A DNA stretch of 64,000 nucleotides from an uncultured Sulfitobacter sp. (GCF_947497275.1 NZ_CANMFS010000001.1:496001-560000); one strand, 5' to 3'. Numbered from the stretch's first letter, positions 1-8,639 are shown. Translations and numbers: made by a program. The notes: a model not told the origin generated them from the letters alone.

Positions 1-1
1 C

Positions 2-571
2 CAAGCCAGCGACGATGCGCCGTCCGAAGCCGAAACCGCACTCGTCGATGTCGCCGCGGCGCTTGATTCCGGTTCGGTGGACGACCTTGTGGCGCAATTG
101 ACCCAAGGGGTTGCGCCGCTGGAAGAAATAGACGCAGAAACTGTTCCGGTACTGGCGTCTGTGTCGGTCGACGCCGTGCCACAGGTTCTGTCCGGTGATG
201 GCATGTTGACGTCCTTGCGGCCCGCGCTGCGTCCGCGCGCAGCGCGTATGGCCGCGCCTGCATCGGCACCAGCTACTGCCCTATCGTCAGGAACCGAGAT
301 CGACGCGGCGAGCTTGCCGGCAGGCACCCGCCTCGTGCAGCTTGGCGCCTTCGACAGCCCCGAGATCGCCCGCGCGCAGTGGGGCACGCTGAACGCCCGT
401 TTCGGTCCTTATCTTGAAGACAAGCAGCGCGTCGTGCAGAAGGCCAAATCAGGCGGACGCACGTTCTACCGTCTGCGCGCAGAGGGCTTCGTGGACATCG
501 CAGATGCCCGGCGGTTCTGTTCTGCGTTGCTTGCCGAAAGCGTCGATTGCATCCCGGTGGTGACACGTTGA
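2..571 (+). CDS. SPOR domain protein, C-terminal part (start lies before the window)
   Basis: The reading frame is already open at base 2 and runs to the TGA at 569-571, so the ORF-track start at 77 (GTG) is only the first start codon inside the window. The visible 189 residues are an Ala/Val-rich linker followed by a SPOR domain over the last 80 residues or so (it begins GTRLVQLGAFDSPE and ends DCIPVVTR). SPOR domains bind denuded septal peptidoglycan, which suggests a cell-envelope or division role. Its stop codon overlaps the presumed TTG start of nagZ, and a peptidoglycan-recycling enzyme as neighbour fits. The missing N-terminus, possibly with a membrane anchor, cannot be judged here. 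Confidence 0.85.
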   Translation, partial: QASDDAPSEAETALVDVAAALDSGSVDDLVAQLTQGVAPLEEIDAETVPVLASVSVDAVPQVLSGDGMLTSLRPALRPRAARMAAPASAPATALSSGTEIDAASLPAGTRLVQLGAFDSPEIARAQWGTLNARFGPYLEDKQRVVQKAKSGGRTFYRLRAEGFVDIADARRFCSALLAESVDCIPVVTR

Positions 572-1587
572 GCAGCCGCAACCGGCGCTTTGGCGCGACC
601 ATACTTGACGCGGAAGGCCACCGTCTGACGGCGCAGGAGTACGCGTTGTTCCGCGAGGTGAACCCGTTCGGTTTTATCCTGTTCGCGCGTAATATCGACA
701 CACCCGATCAGGTGCGCGCCCTATGCTCAGATTTCCGCGAGGCGGTGGGACGTGATGCACCGATCATGATCGATCAGGAGGGCGGTCGCGTGCAGCGCCT
801 GCGCGCGCCCACTTGGCGTGACTGGCTGCCCCCGCTCGATTTCGTTCACGCCGCAGGTGCGCGTGCGGTCGAGGCGATGTTCCTGCGCTATCGGCTCATC
901 GCGCACGAGTTGTACGATCTCGGTATCGACAGCAACTGCGCCCCGATGGTCGATGTTGCCAGCCCCGAGACGCATCCCTTCCTGTATGACCGCTGCTACG
1001 GGACCGAGGCCGCGCAGGTTGCCGAATTGGGGCAGGCGGCAAATGACGGTATGCTCGAAGGTGGTGTGCTTCCGGTGATCAAGCATATTCCGGGTCACGG
1101 CAGGGCAACTGCGGACAGCCATTTCGAACTCCCGTGCGTGCGCGCAGCACGAACCGAACTCGATACGGTCGATTTCGCACCGTTCAAGGCCTTGCGCGAC
1201 ACGCCGATGGGCATGACGGCGCATTTGGTTTATGCGGCGATTGACGATGCACCGGCAACGCTGTCGTCCACCATGATGCGCGTGATCCGCGAGGATATCG
1301 GCTTTGACAATCTCATCATGACCGACGACATCTCGATGAAGGCGCTGGATGGTCGATTGGATGTTCTGAGCAAACAGGCGCTTGTCGCCGGATGCGATGT
1401 GATCCTGCACTGCAACGGCACCCTGGCCGAACGCGCCCGCGTCGCCGATGCCGCAGGCGAAATGAGCGATCTGGGTCAGCGCCGCGCCCTGCGCGCACTC
1501 AGCTATCGCCGCCGCCCCGACGAGATTGACATCCCCGCCCTCGATGCGCAGCTTAGGGCGCTATTGGGCGAGGGCGGACATGGCTGA
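568..1587 (+). CDS. nagZ: Beta-N-acetylhexosaminidase, glycoside hydrolase family 3
   Basis: This cytoplasmic peptidoglycan-recycling enzyme removes N-acetylglucosamine from muropeptides. The family signature KHIPGHGRATADSH is present about 170 residues in and carries the His that acts as acid/base. MTDDISM further on supplies the nucleophilic Asp. At about 339 residues the length is normal for NagZ. The likely start is TTG at 568, which overlaps the previous stop as TTGA. The ORF track starts 7 codons earlier, also at TTG, and no ATG or GTG in frame precedes the conserved region. The 3' end overlaps scpA by 8 bases, so the genes are probably co-transcribed. anmK, which acts in the same recycling pathway, lies elsewhere in the window (15.6 kb). 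Confidence 0.93.
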   Translation: MSSRNRRFGATILDAEGHRLTAQEYALFREVNPFGFILFARNIDTPDQVRALCSDFREAVGRDAPIMIDQEGGRVQRLRAPTWRDWLPPLDFVHAAGARAVEAMFLRYRLIAHELYDLGIDSNCAPMVDVASPETHPFLYDRCYGTEAAQVAELGQAANDGMLEGGVLPVIKHIPGHGRATADSHFELPCVRAARTELDTVDFAPFKALRDTPMGMTAHLVYAAIDDAPATLSSTMMRVIREDIGFDNLIMTDDISMKALDGRLDVLSKQALVAGCDVILHCNGTLAERARVADAAGEMSDLGQRRALRALSYRRRPDEIDIPALDAQLRALLGEGGHG

Positions 1588-2362
1588 GAACCTCTTTCAG
1601 GAAGATACCACGCGCGTTGCGGACCGCCTCGCGGCTGAGGCGCTGATCATCGACGTTGAAGGCTTCGAGGGGCCGCTGGATGTGCTGCTGACCCTCAGCC
1701 GGACGCAGAAGGTCGATCTGCGCAAGATTTCGGTGCTGCATCTCGCTCGGCAATACCTGGCATTCGTGGATCGCGCGAAGGCGCTGCGCCTCGAACTGGC
1801 TGCAGATTATCTGGTGATGGCGGCATGGCTCGCCTTTCTCAAATCTCGCCTTCTCTTGCCCCCGGATCCCTCCGAAGACGGCCCAACGGGCGAGGAACTT
1901 GCCGCGCATCTCGCGTTCCAGCTTGAACGCCTCGCCGCGATGCGCGATGCCGCCGCCCGGTTGATGGCGCGCGACCAGTTGGGCCGCGACTTTTTCGCAC
2001 GCGGTCAGACACAGATGGTCGAACGGGTGCGCAAGGTAACCTACACGGCAACGCTGCTTGACCTGATGCAGGGCTACGCCCGCATCCGCACCCGCGATGA
2101 TTTCCGTCCCTTCGTGATGGACCGCGAGACCGTATTCACAATGGAACAGGCGCTTGAGCGGATGCGTGGATTGATCGGTTTCGCGGGCGACTGGGGCGAT
2201 CTGACTAGTTATCTGCCCGAAGGGTGGGAAAGTGATCCGGTCAAGCGGCGTTCAGCTACGGCCGCGACCTTCGCCGCCTCGCTGGAACTGGTCAAGGAAG
2301 GCAGGCTAGAGATCCGTCAGGCTGAGATATTCGCGCCGATCCAGTTGCGCAGGAAGGATTAG
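1580..2362 (+). CDS. scpA: Segregation and condensation protein A (kleisin)
   Basis: ScpA is the kleisin subunit of the SMC-ScpAB condensin, which organises and segregates the chromosome. The product has about 260 residues. It has the typical N-terminal opening with FEGPLDVLLTLSR, a hydrophobic stretch ADYLVMAAWLAFLKSRLLL, and a C-terminal winged-helix end (LVKEGRLEIRQAEIFAPI). The start chosen is ATG 1580, inside the end of nagZ. The ORF track start at 1526 would add 18 residues read from nagZ coding sequence. scpB follows after 4 bases. Confidence 0.93.
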   Translation: MAENLFQEDTTRVADRLAAEALIIDVEGFEGPLDVLLTLSRTQKVDLRKISVLHLARQYLAFVDRAKALRLELAADYLVMAAWLAFLKSRLLLPPDPSEDGPTGEELAAHLAFQLERLAAMRDAAARLMARDQLGRDFFARGQTQMVERVRKVTYTATLLDLMQGYARIRTRDDFRPFVMDRETVFTMEQALERMRGLIGFAGDWGDLTSYLPEGWESDPVKRRSATAATFAASLELVKEGRLEIRQAEIFAPIQLRRKD

Positions 2363-2366
2363 CTTC

Positions 2367-3023
2367 GTGTCTCAAAATACTGCCGATAAAGAACAAAGCC
2401 TGTTCGAACCCCCCCCCATGGCCGAACAGGAGCGCATGATCGAGGCGATCCTGTTCGCTAGCGCCGATCCGCTGACGCTGAAGGATCTCGAAGCCCGGAT
2501 GCCACACGGGTGCGATCCGGCAGAAGCAATGGTGTACCTGCGTCGGCGCTATGAAGGACGCGGCGTTCAGGTGAGCAGAATCGGCGACGCCTACGCGCTG
2601 CGCACGGCGCCCGATCTGGGCTATCTCATGCAAAAGGAGACGGTCGAGGTGCGCAAACTCAGCCGCGCTGCGATCGAGACCTTAGCGATCATCGCCTACC
2701 ACCAGCCCGCGACCCGGGCCGAGATCGAAGAGATCCGCGGCGTTTCCGTGTCGCGTGGGACAGTGGATCAGCTGCTGGAACTGGAATGGATCCGGTTCGG
2801 CAGGCGAAAGATGACGCCGGGCCGCCCGGTCACTTTCGTCGTCACCGAAAGCTTTCTCGATCACTTCGGCCTTGAAAACGCTCGTGATCTGCCGGGGCTC
2901 AAGGAACTGCGCGCAGCCGGCCTGCTGGAAAACCGACCGCTGTCCGGTGCGTTCCCTTCCCCCCCGCAAAGCGAGGAAGACCCCGAAGCCAGCGAAGGTC
3001 AAAGCGAACTTTTCGAGGATTGA
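2367..3023 (+). CDS. scpB: Segregation and condensation protein B
   Basis: ScpB forms a dimer that binds ScpA in the SMC condensin complex. The 218-residue product has two winged-helix units. The second contains the hallmark TLAIIAYHQPATRAEIEEIRG, followed by WIRFGRRKMTPGRPVTFVVT. The C-terminal 30 residues are acidic and low in complexity. The start is GTG 2367, 4 bases after scpA, with AGGAAGGA shortly upstream inside the scpA end. In many relatives tatA follows scpB; here a small basic protein does. Confidence 0.93.
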   Translation: MSQNTADKEQSLFEPPPMAEQERMIEAILFASADPLTLKDLEARMPHGCDPAEAMVYLRRRYEGRGVQVSRIGDAYALRTAPDLGYLMQKETVEVRKLSRAAIETLAIIAYHQPATRAEIEEIRGVSVSRGTVDQLLELEWIRFGRRKMTPGRPVTFVVTESFLDHFGLENARDLPGLKELRAAGLLENRPLSGAFPSPPQSEEDPEASEGQSELFED

Positions 3024-3086
3024 TCCAACTATCGCCCCATTTCTCCGTATACTCAAACCAACGCCACCGACACCGGGAGCACCGAA

Positions 3087-3353
3087 ATGAATCAGATCGT
3101 CAACATGGTAATCCGCCTCGTCATGCGCAAGCTGCTCAACAAGGGCATCGACGCTGGATTTGACCGCGCCGCACAGATGCGCTCGGGCAAGACCGCCGAC
3201 AAGCCGCAATTGGATGACGATGGCAACCACATTCACACCCGCACGACCGAACAGGAACTGCGTGCCAACAAGCGCGCCGGTCGCAAGCGCAATCAACAAT
3301 CGCGGCAGGCAAAACAGGCAGTGAAAGCCATCCGCCGCCTCAACAAATTCTGA
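3087..3353 (+). CDS. Small basic protein of unknown function (88 aa)
   Basis: I do not recognise a characterised family. The 88-residue product opens with an amphipathic helix (MNQIVNMVIRLVMRKLL) and ends with a Lys/Arg/Gln-rich segment (RAGRKRNQQSRQAKQAVK) that could bind nucleic acid or membranes. It starts at ATG 3087, 63 bases after scpB, behind a purine-rich stretch (GGGAGCACCGAA). It is read in the same direction as scpB and is followed by a cluster of hairpins. Codon use matches the neighbours, so it is probably a real gene, but the function is open. Confidence 0.6.
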   Translation: MNQIVNMVIRLVMRKLLNKGIDAGFDRAAQMRSGKTADKPQLDDDGNHIHTRTTEQELRANKRAGRKRNQQSRQAKQAVKAIRRLNKF

Positions 3354-3354
3354 A

Positions 3355-3428
3355 AAGGCCTGTTTCCTTTGGCCTAAAATATCCCGGGGGGGACCTTGGC
3401 CCCTGGCCAAGGGCGGGGGCTGGCCCCC
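3355..3428. terminator. Cluster of three hairpins between convergent genes
   Basis: Three inverted repeats lie between the 88-aa gene and dcd. They are AGGCC/GGCCT around a 10-base loop, CCTTGGCC/GGCCAAGG around 3 bases (3394-3412), and GGGGGC/GCCCCC around 2 bases (3415-3428). There is no clear U-tract, so this is either a bidirectional terminator zone or a folded 3' end. The GC-rich CCCGGGGGGG stretch at 3384 is unlike the flanking coding sequence. Confidence 0.5.
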
Positions 3429-3441
3429 CAACGCCGGTCGC

Positions 3442-4518
3442 TCAGGGCGTGCGAAAATGCTTGGACAGCTTGAGCCCTTGCCCCTGATAGTTGGATGCGA
3501 TTGCTGCGCCATAAAGCTGTGTCGGCGCTTCGTGCATCCGCTCATAGACCAACCGTCCGACGATCTGACCATGCTCCAGTACGAAAGGCGCTTCGTGGCA
3601 GCGCACCTCGAGGACACCGCGTGATCCTGTGCCACCGGTTGCGTGATGCCCGAAACCGGGATCGAAAAAACCTGCGTAGTGGACGCGGAACTCACCCACC
3701 ATCGCAAGGTAGGGGGCCATTTCGGCGGCGTATTCGGGCGGGATCGTCACCGCTTCGCGGCTGACGAGGATGTAGAAGGCACCGGGGTCCAGAATGATCT
3801 GGCCGTTGTCACTGTGCACTTCCTCCCAATAGTCGGCGGCGGCATAGTGGCCGATCTTGTCCAGATCGACGACGCCGGTATGCGGTTTGGCGCGATAGCC
3901 GACCAGCGTGGTCTCAGGAAGCCGCAGATCGACGCTGAACCCCAGCCCCTCGTCGATCAATGCGTCACCGTCGACAAGCGGCGAACGGGCGTGTAGCGCG
4001 CGCAGGGCCGCGTCGTCGAGAACGGTACTACCGCTGCCGAACCGGATCTGGTTCAGGCGCATGCCGGGCCGGACCAGCACGGAGAATGAGCGCGGACAGA
4101 TTTCCGCATACAGCGGTCCGTCATATCCGGCGGTGATTCGATCAAACTCTGTCCCGCCATCGGTGATCGTGCGGGTCAAAAGATCCAGTCGTCCGGTCGA
4201 GCTTTTCGCGTTGGCGACCGCAGAGACATCTTCCGGTAGATCGAGCCGCTCCATCAGCGGCACGACATACACCGCCCCTTTCTCCAATACCGCGCCTTGG
4301 CGCAGGTCGATCCGGTGCATCTCGAATTCCTCAAGACGGTCGGCGACTTTCGCCTGATGCCCCGCCAGAAACGACGCCCGCACGCGGTAGGCCACGTCGC
4401 CCAGGCGCAGGTCGAGGCTGGCGGGTTGGATCTGAGCCGCGTCGATGCTTTGGGAGGCGGAAATCCGGCCGTTCGCAATCATCGCCTCGATCATTTGATT
4501 GGGGATCACGCCAGCCAT
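3442..4518 (-). CDS. dcd: Double-length dCTP deaminase
   Basis: The predicted reaction is deamination of dCTP to dUTP for thymidylate synthesis. The product has 358 residues, roughly twice the usual Dcd length of about 190. The N-terminal half carries IQPASLDLRLG and NAKSSTGRLDLL. The C-terminal half carries IILDPGAFYILVS, a conserved GSRGVLEVRCHEAPF, and GQIVGRLVYERM. This looks like two trimeric-dUTPase-fold units in one chain. It starts at ATG 4518 (MAGVIPNQMIE), just downstream of the tRNA-Pro terminator. Long versions are, to my knowledge, common in Rhodobacterales. Which half keeps the catalytic Glu is uncertain from sequence alone. Confidence 0.85.
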   Translation of the reverse strand: MAGVIPNQMIEAMIANGRISASQSIDAAQIQPASLDLRLGDVAYRVRASFLAGHQAKVADRLEEFEMHRIDLRQGAVLEKGAVYVVPLMERLDLPEDVSAVANAKSSTGRLDLLTRTITDGGTEFDRITAGYDGPLYAEICPRSFSVLVRPGMRLNQIRFGSGSTVLDDAALRALHARSPLVDGDALIDEGLGFSVDLRLPETTLVGYRAKPHTGVVDLDKIGHYAAADYWEEVHSDNGQIILDPGAFYILVSREAVTIPPEYAAEMAPYLAMVGEFRVHYAGFFDPGFGHHATGGTGSRGVLEVRCHEAPFVLEHGQIVGRLVYERMHEAPTQLYGAAIASNYQGQGLKLSKHFRTP

Positions 4519-4540
4519 TTATTGCAGTCCTCCTGATGCG

Positions 4541-4576
4541 CAAAACGCCCGCACCGTGGGCGATGCGGGCGTTTTG
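4541..4576 (-). terminator. Rho-independent terminator of tRNA-Pro
   Basis: A perfect long stem, CAAAACGCCCGC / GCGGGCGTTTTG, encloses a 12-base loop. Read on the minus strand it follows the tRNA gene and ends in TTTTG. It separates the tRNA transcript from dcd. Confidence 0.8.
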
Positions 4577-4585
4577 TGTATGTCG

Positions 4586-4662
4586 TGGTCGGGCTAGCAG
4601 GACTCGAACCTGCGACCTTCCGTCCCCCAGACGGACGCGCTACCAGGCTGCGCCATAGCCCG
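4586..4662 (-). tRNA. tRNA-Pro, anticodon GGG
   Basis: On the minus strand the sequence folds as a standard cloverleaf. It has acceptor CGGGCTA/TAGCCCG, D stem GCGC/GCGC, anticodon stem TCCGT/ACGGA around loop CTGGGGG (U33, anticodon GGG, G37), and T stem GCAGG/CCTGC with loop TTCGAGT. The discriminator is A and CCA is encoded, giving 77 bases. The anticodon reads CCC and CCT proline codons. No ORF was kept across it. Confidence 0.95.
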
Positions 4663-4729
4663 ACATGGGGGCGTTCATACCGCATATCCGTCGCGGCGCA
4701 AGGGGGAATTGCACCCAACCTGCAACCGC

Positions 4730-5941
4730 CTAATGATTTGGCTTGGCCGGTCCGCCGCGCGCGTTCATCCTGTCGCGCAGCGCAGCCAGTTGGGAAAGCA
4801 GCGGATGCAGCTTCTGCGCAGTTTCCGTGTCGATACACCGTGCCCGTGTCAATGCAGAAAGGACGGCGGGCGAGGCGTGAATCTCCGCCTCAGTCTGCAC
4901 ATCCGGCATCCCGATATCTCTTGCCTTTTTCGGTTTCTCCGGCGCAGCATCCACTGATTCCTGTTCGGAATTATCGGTATTCTGGGCGGCGGCGACCATT
5001 GGGTCGACAGCTGCGGTGTCGGGCAACAGCGCCTCGGTTTCGGACTCGGCTGGCGCTTCGGCAGCCGGAGGTCGCTCGTGTGCGGGACGGTCTTGCAGGA
5101 CAGGGGGCGCTGATGCGGCATCTGCATCCGTGTCCGTCAGCGCACTGTCCGATGTCTCCTCCGGTGCGGTTTTCAGGAACTCTGGTAGTGGAGACATGGC
5201 ACGCTCGGCGGGCTGCTGCGACGGTGCATCTGGCGTATGCGGTGCGTCATCCTGCACGTCGGAAGCGCGGTCCGCGTCATCATGTGAAATAGCAACCGCC
5301 TGTGTTTTCTTGCTTGAGTCGGTTTGCTCATCGCGTAGTACCTCCTCAGCCTCAGCCTCAGCCTCAGCCTCAGCCTCAGCCTCAGCCTCAGCCTCAGCCT
5401 CAGCCCCAGCTTCTACCGGTGCGTTTGCAAGAGCGTCTTCAATGGGTGCCTCCTCGTCCGCGCGTTCCTCGGATGTAGTAGGGTCAGGGCCAGTAGAATG
5501 AGGTGCAGGGGAGGGGGGCGTCGTGTCGGACTGTGCAGCCTGCGCGGCGTCGGGCGATTCCCGGACCGGTTCGAAGGGCAGCACGACGGCCTTGGGTTCT
5601 GGCTCCGGAGGTAATTGCGTCATCTCGGCGTTGCCGGTTGCGGGCGCCGTCTGCGCATCGGCTTCGTCAAGTGGGGCGGACATCGCCGACACATGGCTCA
5701 TCCCTTCCTCGCGCAAAATTTTCTGGACGCCCTTGATGGTCATCCCGTCATCATGCAACAGCTTCTTGATACCGCCCAGCAGCAGCATGTCGGCAGGGCG
5801 GTAGTAGCGTCGTCCACCCGCGCGCTTGATCGGCTTGACCTGGGTGAATTTACTTTCCCAAAACCGCAACACATGGGCCTGTATGCCAAGCCAGTCGGCG
5901 ACTTCGGAGATCGTGCGGAAGGCGTCCGGCGATTTGGGCAT
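4730..5941 (-). CDS. MerR-family transcriptional regulator with long acidic Glu-Ala repeat
   Basis: The N-terminal 85 residues form a MerR-type winged helix ([22 protein letters not shown], then [21 protein letters not shown]). The remaining 310 residues are low-complexity and acidic, rich in Glu, Ala, Asp and Pro. They include about ten consecutive Glu-Ala pairs encoded by a perfect hexamer repeat (5344-5403). A conserved-looking helix ends the protein ([30 protein letters not shown]). It lies 4 bases after ihfA on the same strand, in the order fabH-ihfA-merR usual for this order. No effector-binding domain is visible and the target is unknown. Confidence 0.85.
   Translation of the reverse strand: MPKSPDAFRTISEVADWLGIQAHVLRFWESKFTQVKPIKRAGGRRYYRPADMLLLGGIKKLLHDDGMTIKGVQKILREEGMSHVSAMSAPLDEADAQTAPATGNAEMTQLPPEPEPKAVVLPFEPVRESPDAAQAAQSDTTPPSPAPHSTGPDPTTSEERADEEAPIEDALANAPVEAGAEAEAEAEAEAEAEAEAEAEEVLRDEQTDSSKKTQAVAISHDDADRASDVQDDAPHTPDAPSQQPAERAMSPLPEFLKTAPEETSDSALTDTDADAASAPPVLQDRPAHERPPAAEAPAESETEALLPDTAAVDPMVAAAQNTDNSEQESVDAAPEKPKKARDIGMPDVQTEAEIHASPAVLSALTRARCIDTETAQKLHPLLSQLAALRDRMNARGGPAKPNH
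5344..5403. repeat. Hexanucleotide microsatellite, 10 perfect copies of CCTCAG
   Basis: Ten uninterrupted CCTCAG units (60 bases) lie inside the MerR gene and translate on the minus strand to alternating Glu and Ala. A degenerate copy (CCCCAG) follows. Because the unit is 6 bases, gain or loss of copies keeps the reading frame. Confidence 0.97.
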
Positions 5942-5945
5942 CAGC

Positions 5946-6248
5946 TCAGGACTTGTTGCCGTCGGCCACGCGGTCCTTCATCAGGTGCGAAGGGCGAAAG
6001 GTCAGAACACGGCGTGGATTGATCGGGACTTCCTCACCGGTCTTCGGGTTGCGGCCAATACGGGCGGATTTATCCCGGATCGAAAATGTCCCGAAAGACG
6101 AAATCTTGACCTGTTCGCCGCGCACCAGCGCGTCTGACATTTCGTCAAGGACGGTTTCTACCAATTGCGCGCTTTCATTGCGCGACAGTCCCACTTCGCG
6201 GAATACAGCTTCGCTGAGATCCATCCGCGTCAATGTCTTGCCCGTCAT
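5946..6248 (-). CDS. ifhA/ihfA: Integration host factor alpha subunit
   Basis: This DNA-bending architectural protein works as a heterodimer with IhfB. The 100-residue product has the HU/IHF fold, including [14 protein letters not shown] and the DNA-intercalating arm [20 protein letters not shown] with the conserved Pro. The start is ATG 6248 ([14 protein letters not shown]), with GGGGGA 4 bases upstream. The ORF track adds 16 unlikely residues. It sits between fabH and the MerR gene, all on the minus strand. Confidence 0.93.
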   Translation of the reverse strand: MTGKTLTRMDLSEAVFREVGLSRNESAQLVETVLDEMSDALVRGEQVKISSFGTFSIRDKSARIGRNPKTGEEVPINPRRVLTFRPSHLMKDRVADGNKS

Positions 6249-6342
6249 AGCATCCCCCGTAAATTTATCGTGACTTTGGCCAGCTTTGCCCTTCAAGTCA
6301 ATAAGATCGCAGAAAAGCGGGGTGAGGTTGTTGATAAGTCAA

Positions 6343-7314
6343 CTACCAGCGCAGCACCACAGCACCCCATGCAAGACCCCCGCCGATCGCCTCTGTGACC
6401 AGCAAATCACCGGTTTTGATCTGCCCGCGTTCATGGCCCACGGACAGCGCGAGCGGGATCGATGCAGCGGACGTATTGCCGTGATCCTGAACGGTCACGA
6501 TGACCCGCTCCATCGGCAAACCAAGCTTTTTGGCGGTGCCCTGAATGATGCGGATGTTGGCCTGATGCGGGACAACCCAATCGACCTGATCTTCTGTCAC
6601 ATCGGCTCGTTCCATCGCCGTGGTCGCCGTCGCTGCGAGCTTTTCGACAGCGTGCCGGAAGACCTGATTGCCCTGCATGCGCAGGTGCCCGGTTGTCCCG
6701 GTCGACACACCGCCATCAACGTACAGAAGGTCGCGGTAGGTGCCGTCGGAATTGAGGTCTGTTGACAGAATCCCTCGGTCTTGAGCTGTGCCGTCAGCCT
6801 CTTGCGCCTCAAGTATCAGGGCGCCTGCGCCGTCCCCGAACAGCACGCAGGTGCTGCGATCGGTCCAGTCCATGATACGGCTGAACGTCTCCGCCCCGAT
6901 GACCAGAACACGGCGTGCCTGCCCCGACAGGATCAGCGCGTTCGCATTCGCCATTGCGAAAACGAAACCGGCGCAAACCGCCTGCACATCGAAGGCAAAC
7001 CCGCTCTTCATGCCCAGCTGCGCCTGAACCATCGTCGCGGCGGAGGGGAACGTGAAATCGGCGGTGGACGTCGCAAGGATCAGCGCGTCAATGTCGGATG
7101 GATCAAGCCCCGCCATGACGAGCGCCTTTTGCGCGGCGGCGGTGGCCATCGTCGATGTTGTCTCGGATTCGTCGGCGAAATGCCGCCGCTCGATGCCCGA
7201 CCGGGCGCGGATCCATTCGTCGGTGGTGTCGAGCGACTCTTCGAATTCGGCGTTTTCGACAACGCGCGTCGGCAGATAGTGTCCGACGCCTTTGACAACT
7301 GCACGGATCGTCAT
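6343..7314 (-). CDS. fabH: Beta-ketoacyl-ACP synthase III
   Basis: FabH starts fatty acid synthesis by condensing acetyl-CoA with malonyl-ACP. The 323-residue product carries the active-site Cys at about residue 114 (AVCAGF), the His in VPHQANIRI and the Asn in DHGNTSAASIP. Its ATG overlaps the plsX stop in the ATGA arrangement at 7311-7314, so the two are translationally coupled. The order rpmF-plsX-fabH links ribosome, phospholipid and fatty acid synthesis as in many bacteria. Confidence 0.96.
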   Translation of the reverse strand: MTIRAVVKGVGHYLPTRVVENAEFEESLDTTDEWIRARSGIERRHFADESETTSTMATAAAQKALVMAGLDPSDIDALILATSTADFTFPSAATMVQAQLGMKSGFAFDVQAVCAGFVFAMANANALILSGQARRVLVIGAETFSRIMDWTDRSTCVLFGDGAGALILEAQEADGTAQDRGILSTDLNSDGTYRDLLYVDGGVSTGTTGHLRMQGNQVFRHAVEKLAATATTAMERADVTEDQVDWVVPHQANIRIIQGTAKKLGLPMERVIVTVQDHGNTSAASIPLALSVGHERGQIKTGDLLVTEAIGGGLAWGAVVLRW

Positions 7315-8390
7315 TCGCTCGTGGCCTCCTCTGGGGGCAGGGCCGCGGCAACGCGCGCCGCGAGTTTATCGTTGAACCCGTTCTCTGCGAGTTGCGCCGC
7401 CAGTTTGATCGCAGCCGCAACGCCGGTGGCATCGGCAGAGCCATGGGATTTGACCACCGTACCATTCAGCCCGAGAAACACACCCCCGTTGACGTTGCGC
7501 GGATCAATTTTCCTGCGCAGCCGCATGAGCGACGTGTAGGCCAACAGGGAGGCAAGGCGGGACAGGGCGGAGTACTCGAATGCCTCGCGCAGGCGGCGGC
7601 CGATCAGGCTGGCCGTACCTTCGCCGGTTTTGATGGCGACGTTACCGGTAAATCCATCGGTGACGATGACGTCGGCGCGGTCGCCGGAGATATCGCCGCC
7701 TTCGACGAATCCGACGAATTCAAATCCACCGTCCGCGGCATGATCGCGAATCAGGTCGTGGGCCTCCTTCAGTTCGGTCCGTCCCTTGTGTTCCTCGACC
7801 CCGACGTTCAGCAATCCGATGCGCGGCTTGTCCAGATCCATGCCATTGCGCGCATAGGACATGCCCATCAACGCGAAGCGCAGCAGATCATCCGCATCGG
7901 CCCGGATATCCGCGCCGACGTCAAGCATCACGTTGAAACCCTGCGCATTCGATGACGGATAGAGCACAGCGATGGCGGGACGGTTCACACCGGGCAACTT
8001 GCGCAGCCGGATCATCGACAGGGCCATCAAGGCTCCGGTGTTTCCACATGACACGGCGACGCTCGCCTCGCCCGAGCGTACGGATTCGACCGCAGACCAC
8101 ATGGATGTGTCCTTGCCGGTGCGCACGACCTGACTTGGCTTGTCAGCCATGTTGACCACGCCCGTCGCATCACGGATTTCCACCCGGTCGGCCAATTTGC
8201 TGTGTTTTGATACCAGCGCTTCCAACTCGGCCCTGGGGCCGTGCAGAATGAACGCGATATCGGGATTGGCCTGCGCGGATTTGAGGCAACCGGCAACCAC
8301 TGCCGCCGGTCCCTGATCGCCTCCCATCGCATCGACAGAAATCCGAATCTGCGGGGCGTTCGCGTGTGTGTGATCGGTCCGGGCCGTCAT
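7311..8390 (-). CDS. plsX: Phosphate acyltransferase
   Basis: PlsX makes acyl-phosphate from acyl-ACP for phospholipid synthesis. The 359-residue product has the family start region ISVDAMGGDQGPAAVVAG, and AVSCGNTGALMALSM and IVTDGFTGNVAIKTGEG further on. It starts at ATG 8390; an unusual polar stretch (MTARTDHTHANAPQ) precedes the core. It lies 42 bases after rpmF and overlaps fabH by 4 bases. Confidence 0.96.
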   Translation of the reverse strand: MTARTDHTHANAPQIRISVDAMGGDQGPAAVVAGCLKSAQANPDIAFILHGPRAELEALVSKHSKLADRVEIRDATGVVNMADKPSQVVRTGKDTSMWSAVESVRSGEASVAVSCGNTGALMALSMIRLRKLPGVNRPAIAVLYPSSNAQGFNVMLDVGADIRADADDLLRFALMGMSYARNGMDLDKPRIGLLNVGVEEHKGRTELKEAHDLIRDHAADGGFEFVGFVEGGDISGDRADVIVTDGFTGNVAIKTGEGTASLIGRRLREAFEYSALSRLASLLAYTSLMRLRRKIDPRNVNGGVFLGLNGTVVKSHGSADATGVAAAIKLAAQLAENGFNDKLAARVAAALPPEEATSE

Positions 8391-8432
8391 CTGCTGCGAA
8401 TGCCTTCGATTGTCTTCGGGATTACGCGCAGC

Positions 8433-8639
8433 TTAGGCTGCGTCGTCTTCGAGATCAATCTCGTCGTTCAACGCGACAATTTCTTTCTCGTCGTAGTGGC
8501 CACAGGAGGCGCAGATATGGTGCGGGCGTTTCATCTCGCCGCAGTGCGAACACTCGTTCGGGTTCGCAGGGTTGAGAGAATCGTGGGCGCGGCGGTTGTT
8601 GCGGCGCGATTTGGAGACTTTGTTCTGCTGGACAGCCAT
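8433..8639 (-). CDS. rpmF: 50S ribosomal protein L32
   Basis: The 68-residue ribosomal protein starts [20 protein letters not shown]. It has two Cys pairs (CSHCG and CASCG) that form a zinc ribbon, then an acidic tail usual in alphaproteobacteria. The start is ATG 8639; the ORF track adds 25 residues without support. It precedes plsX on the same strand. Confidence 0.97.
   Translation of the reverse strand: MAVQQNKVSKSRRNNRRAHDSLNPANPNECSHCGEMKRPHHICASCGHYDEKEIVALNDEIDLEDDAA

Noticed and set aside
727-1410. Minus-strand ORF of 227 aa
   Set aside because: It lies opposite nagZ, which has clear family motifs; the ORF has a biased shadow composition.
4576-5292. Plus-strand ORF of 238 aa
   Set aside because: It crosses the tRNA-Pro gene and lies opposite the MerR regulator, so it is a shadow.
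5344-5403. Repeat considered as a CRISPR array
   Set aside because: The unit is 6 bases with no spacers and lies inside a coding region.
5016-5501. Plus-strand Ala/Ser-rich ORF of 161 aa
   Set aside because: It is the complement of the Glu-Ala repeat region and reflects the hexamer repeat, not a protein.
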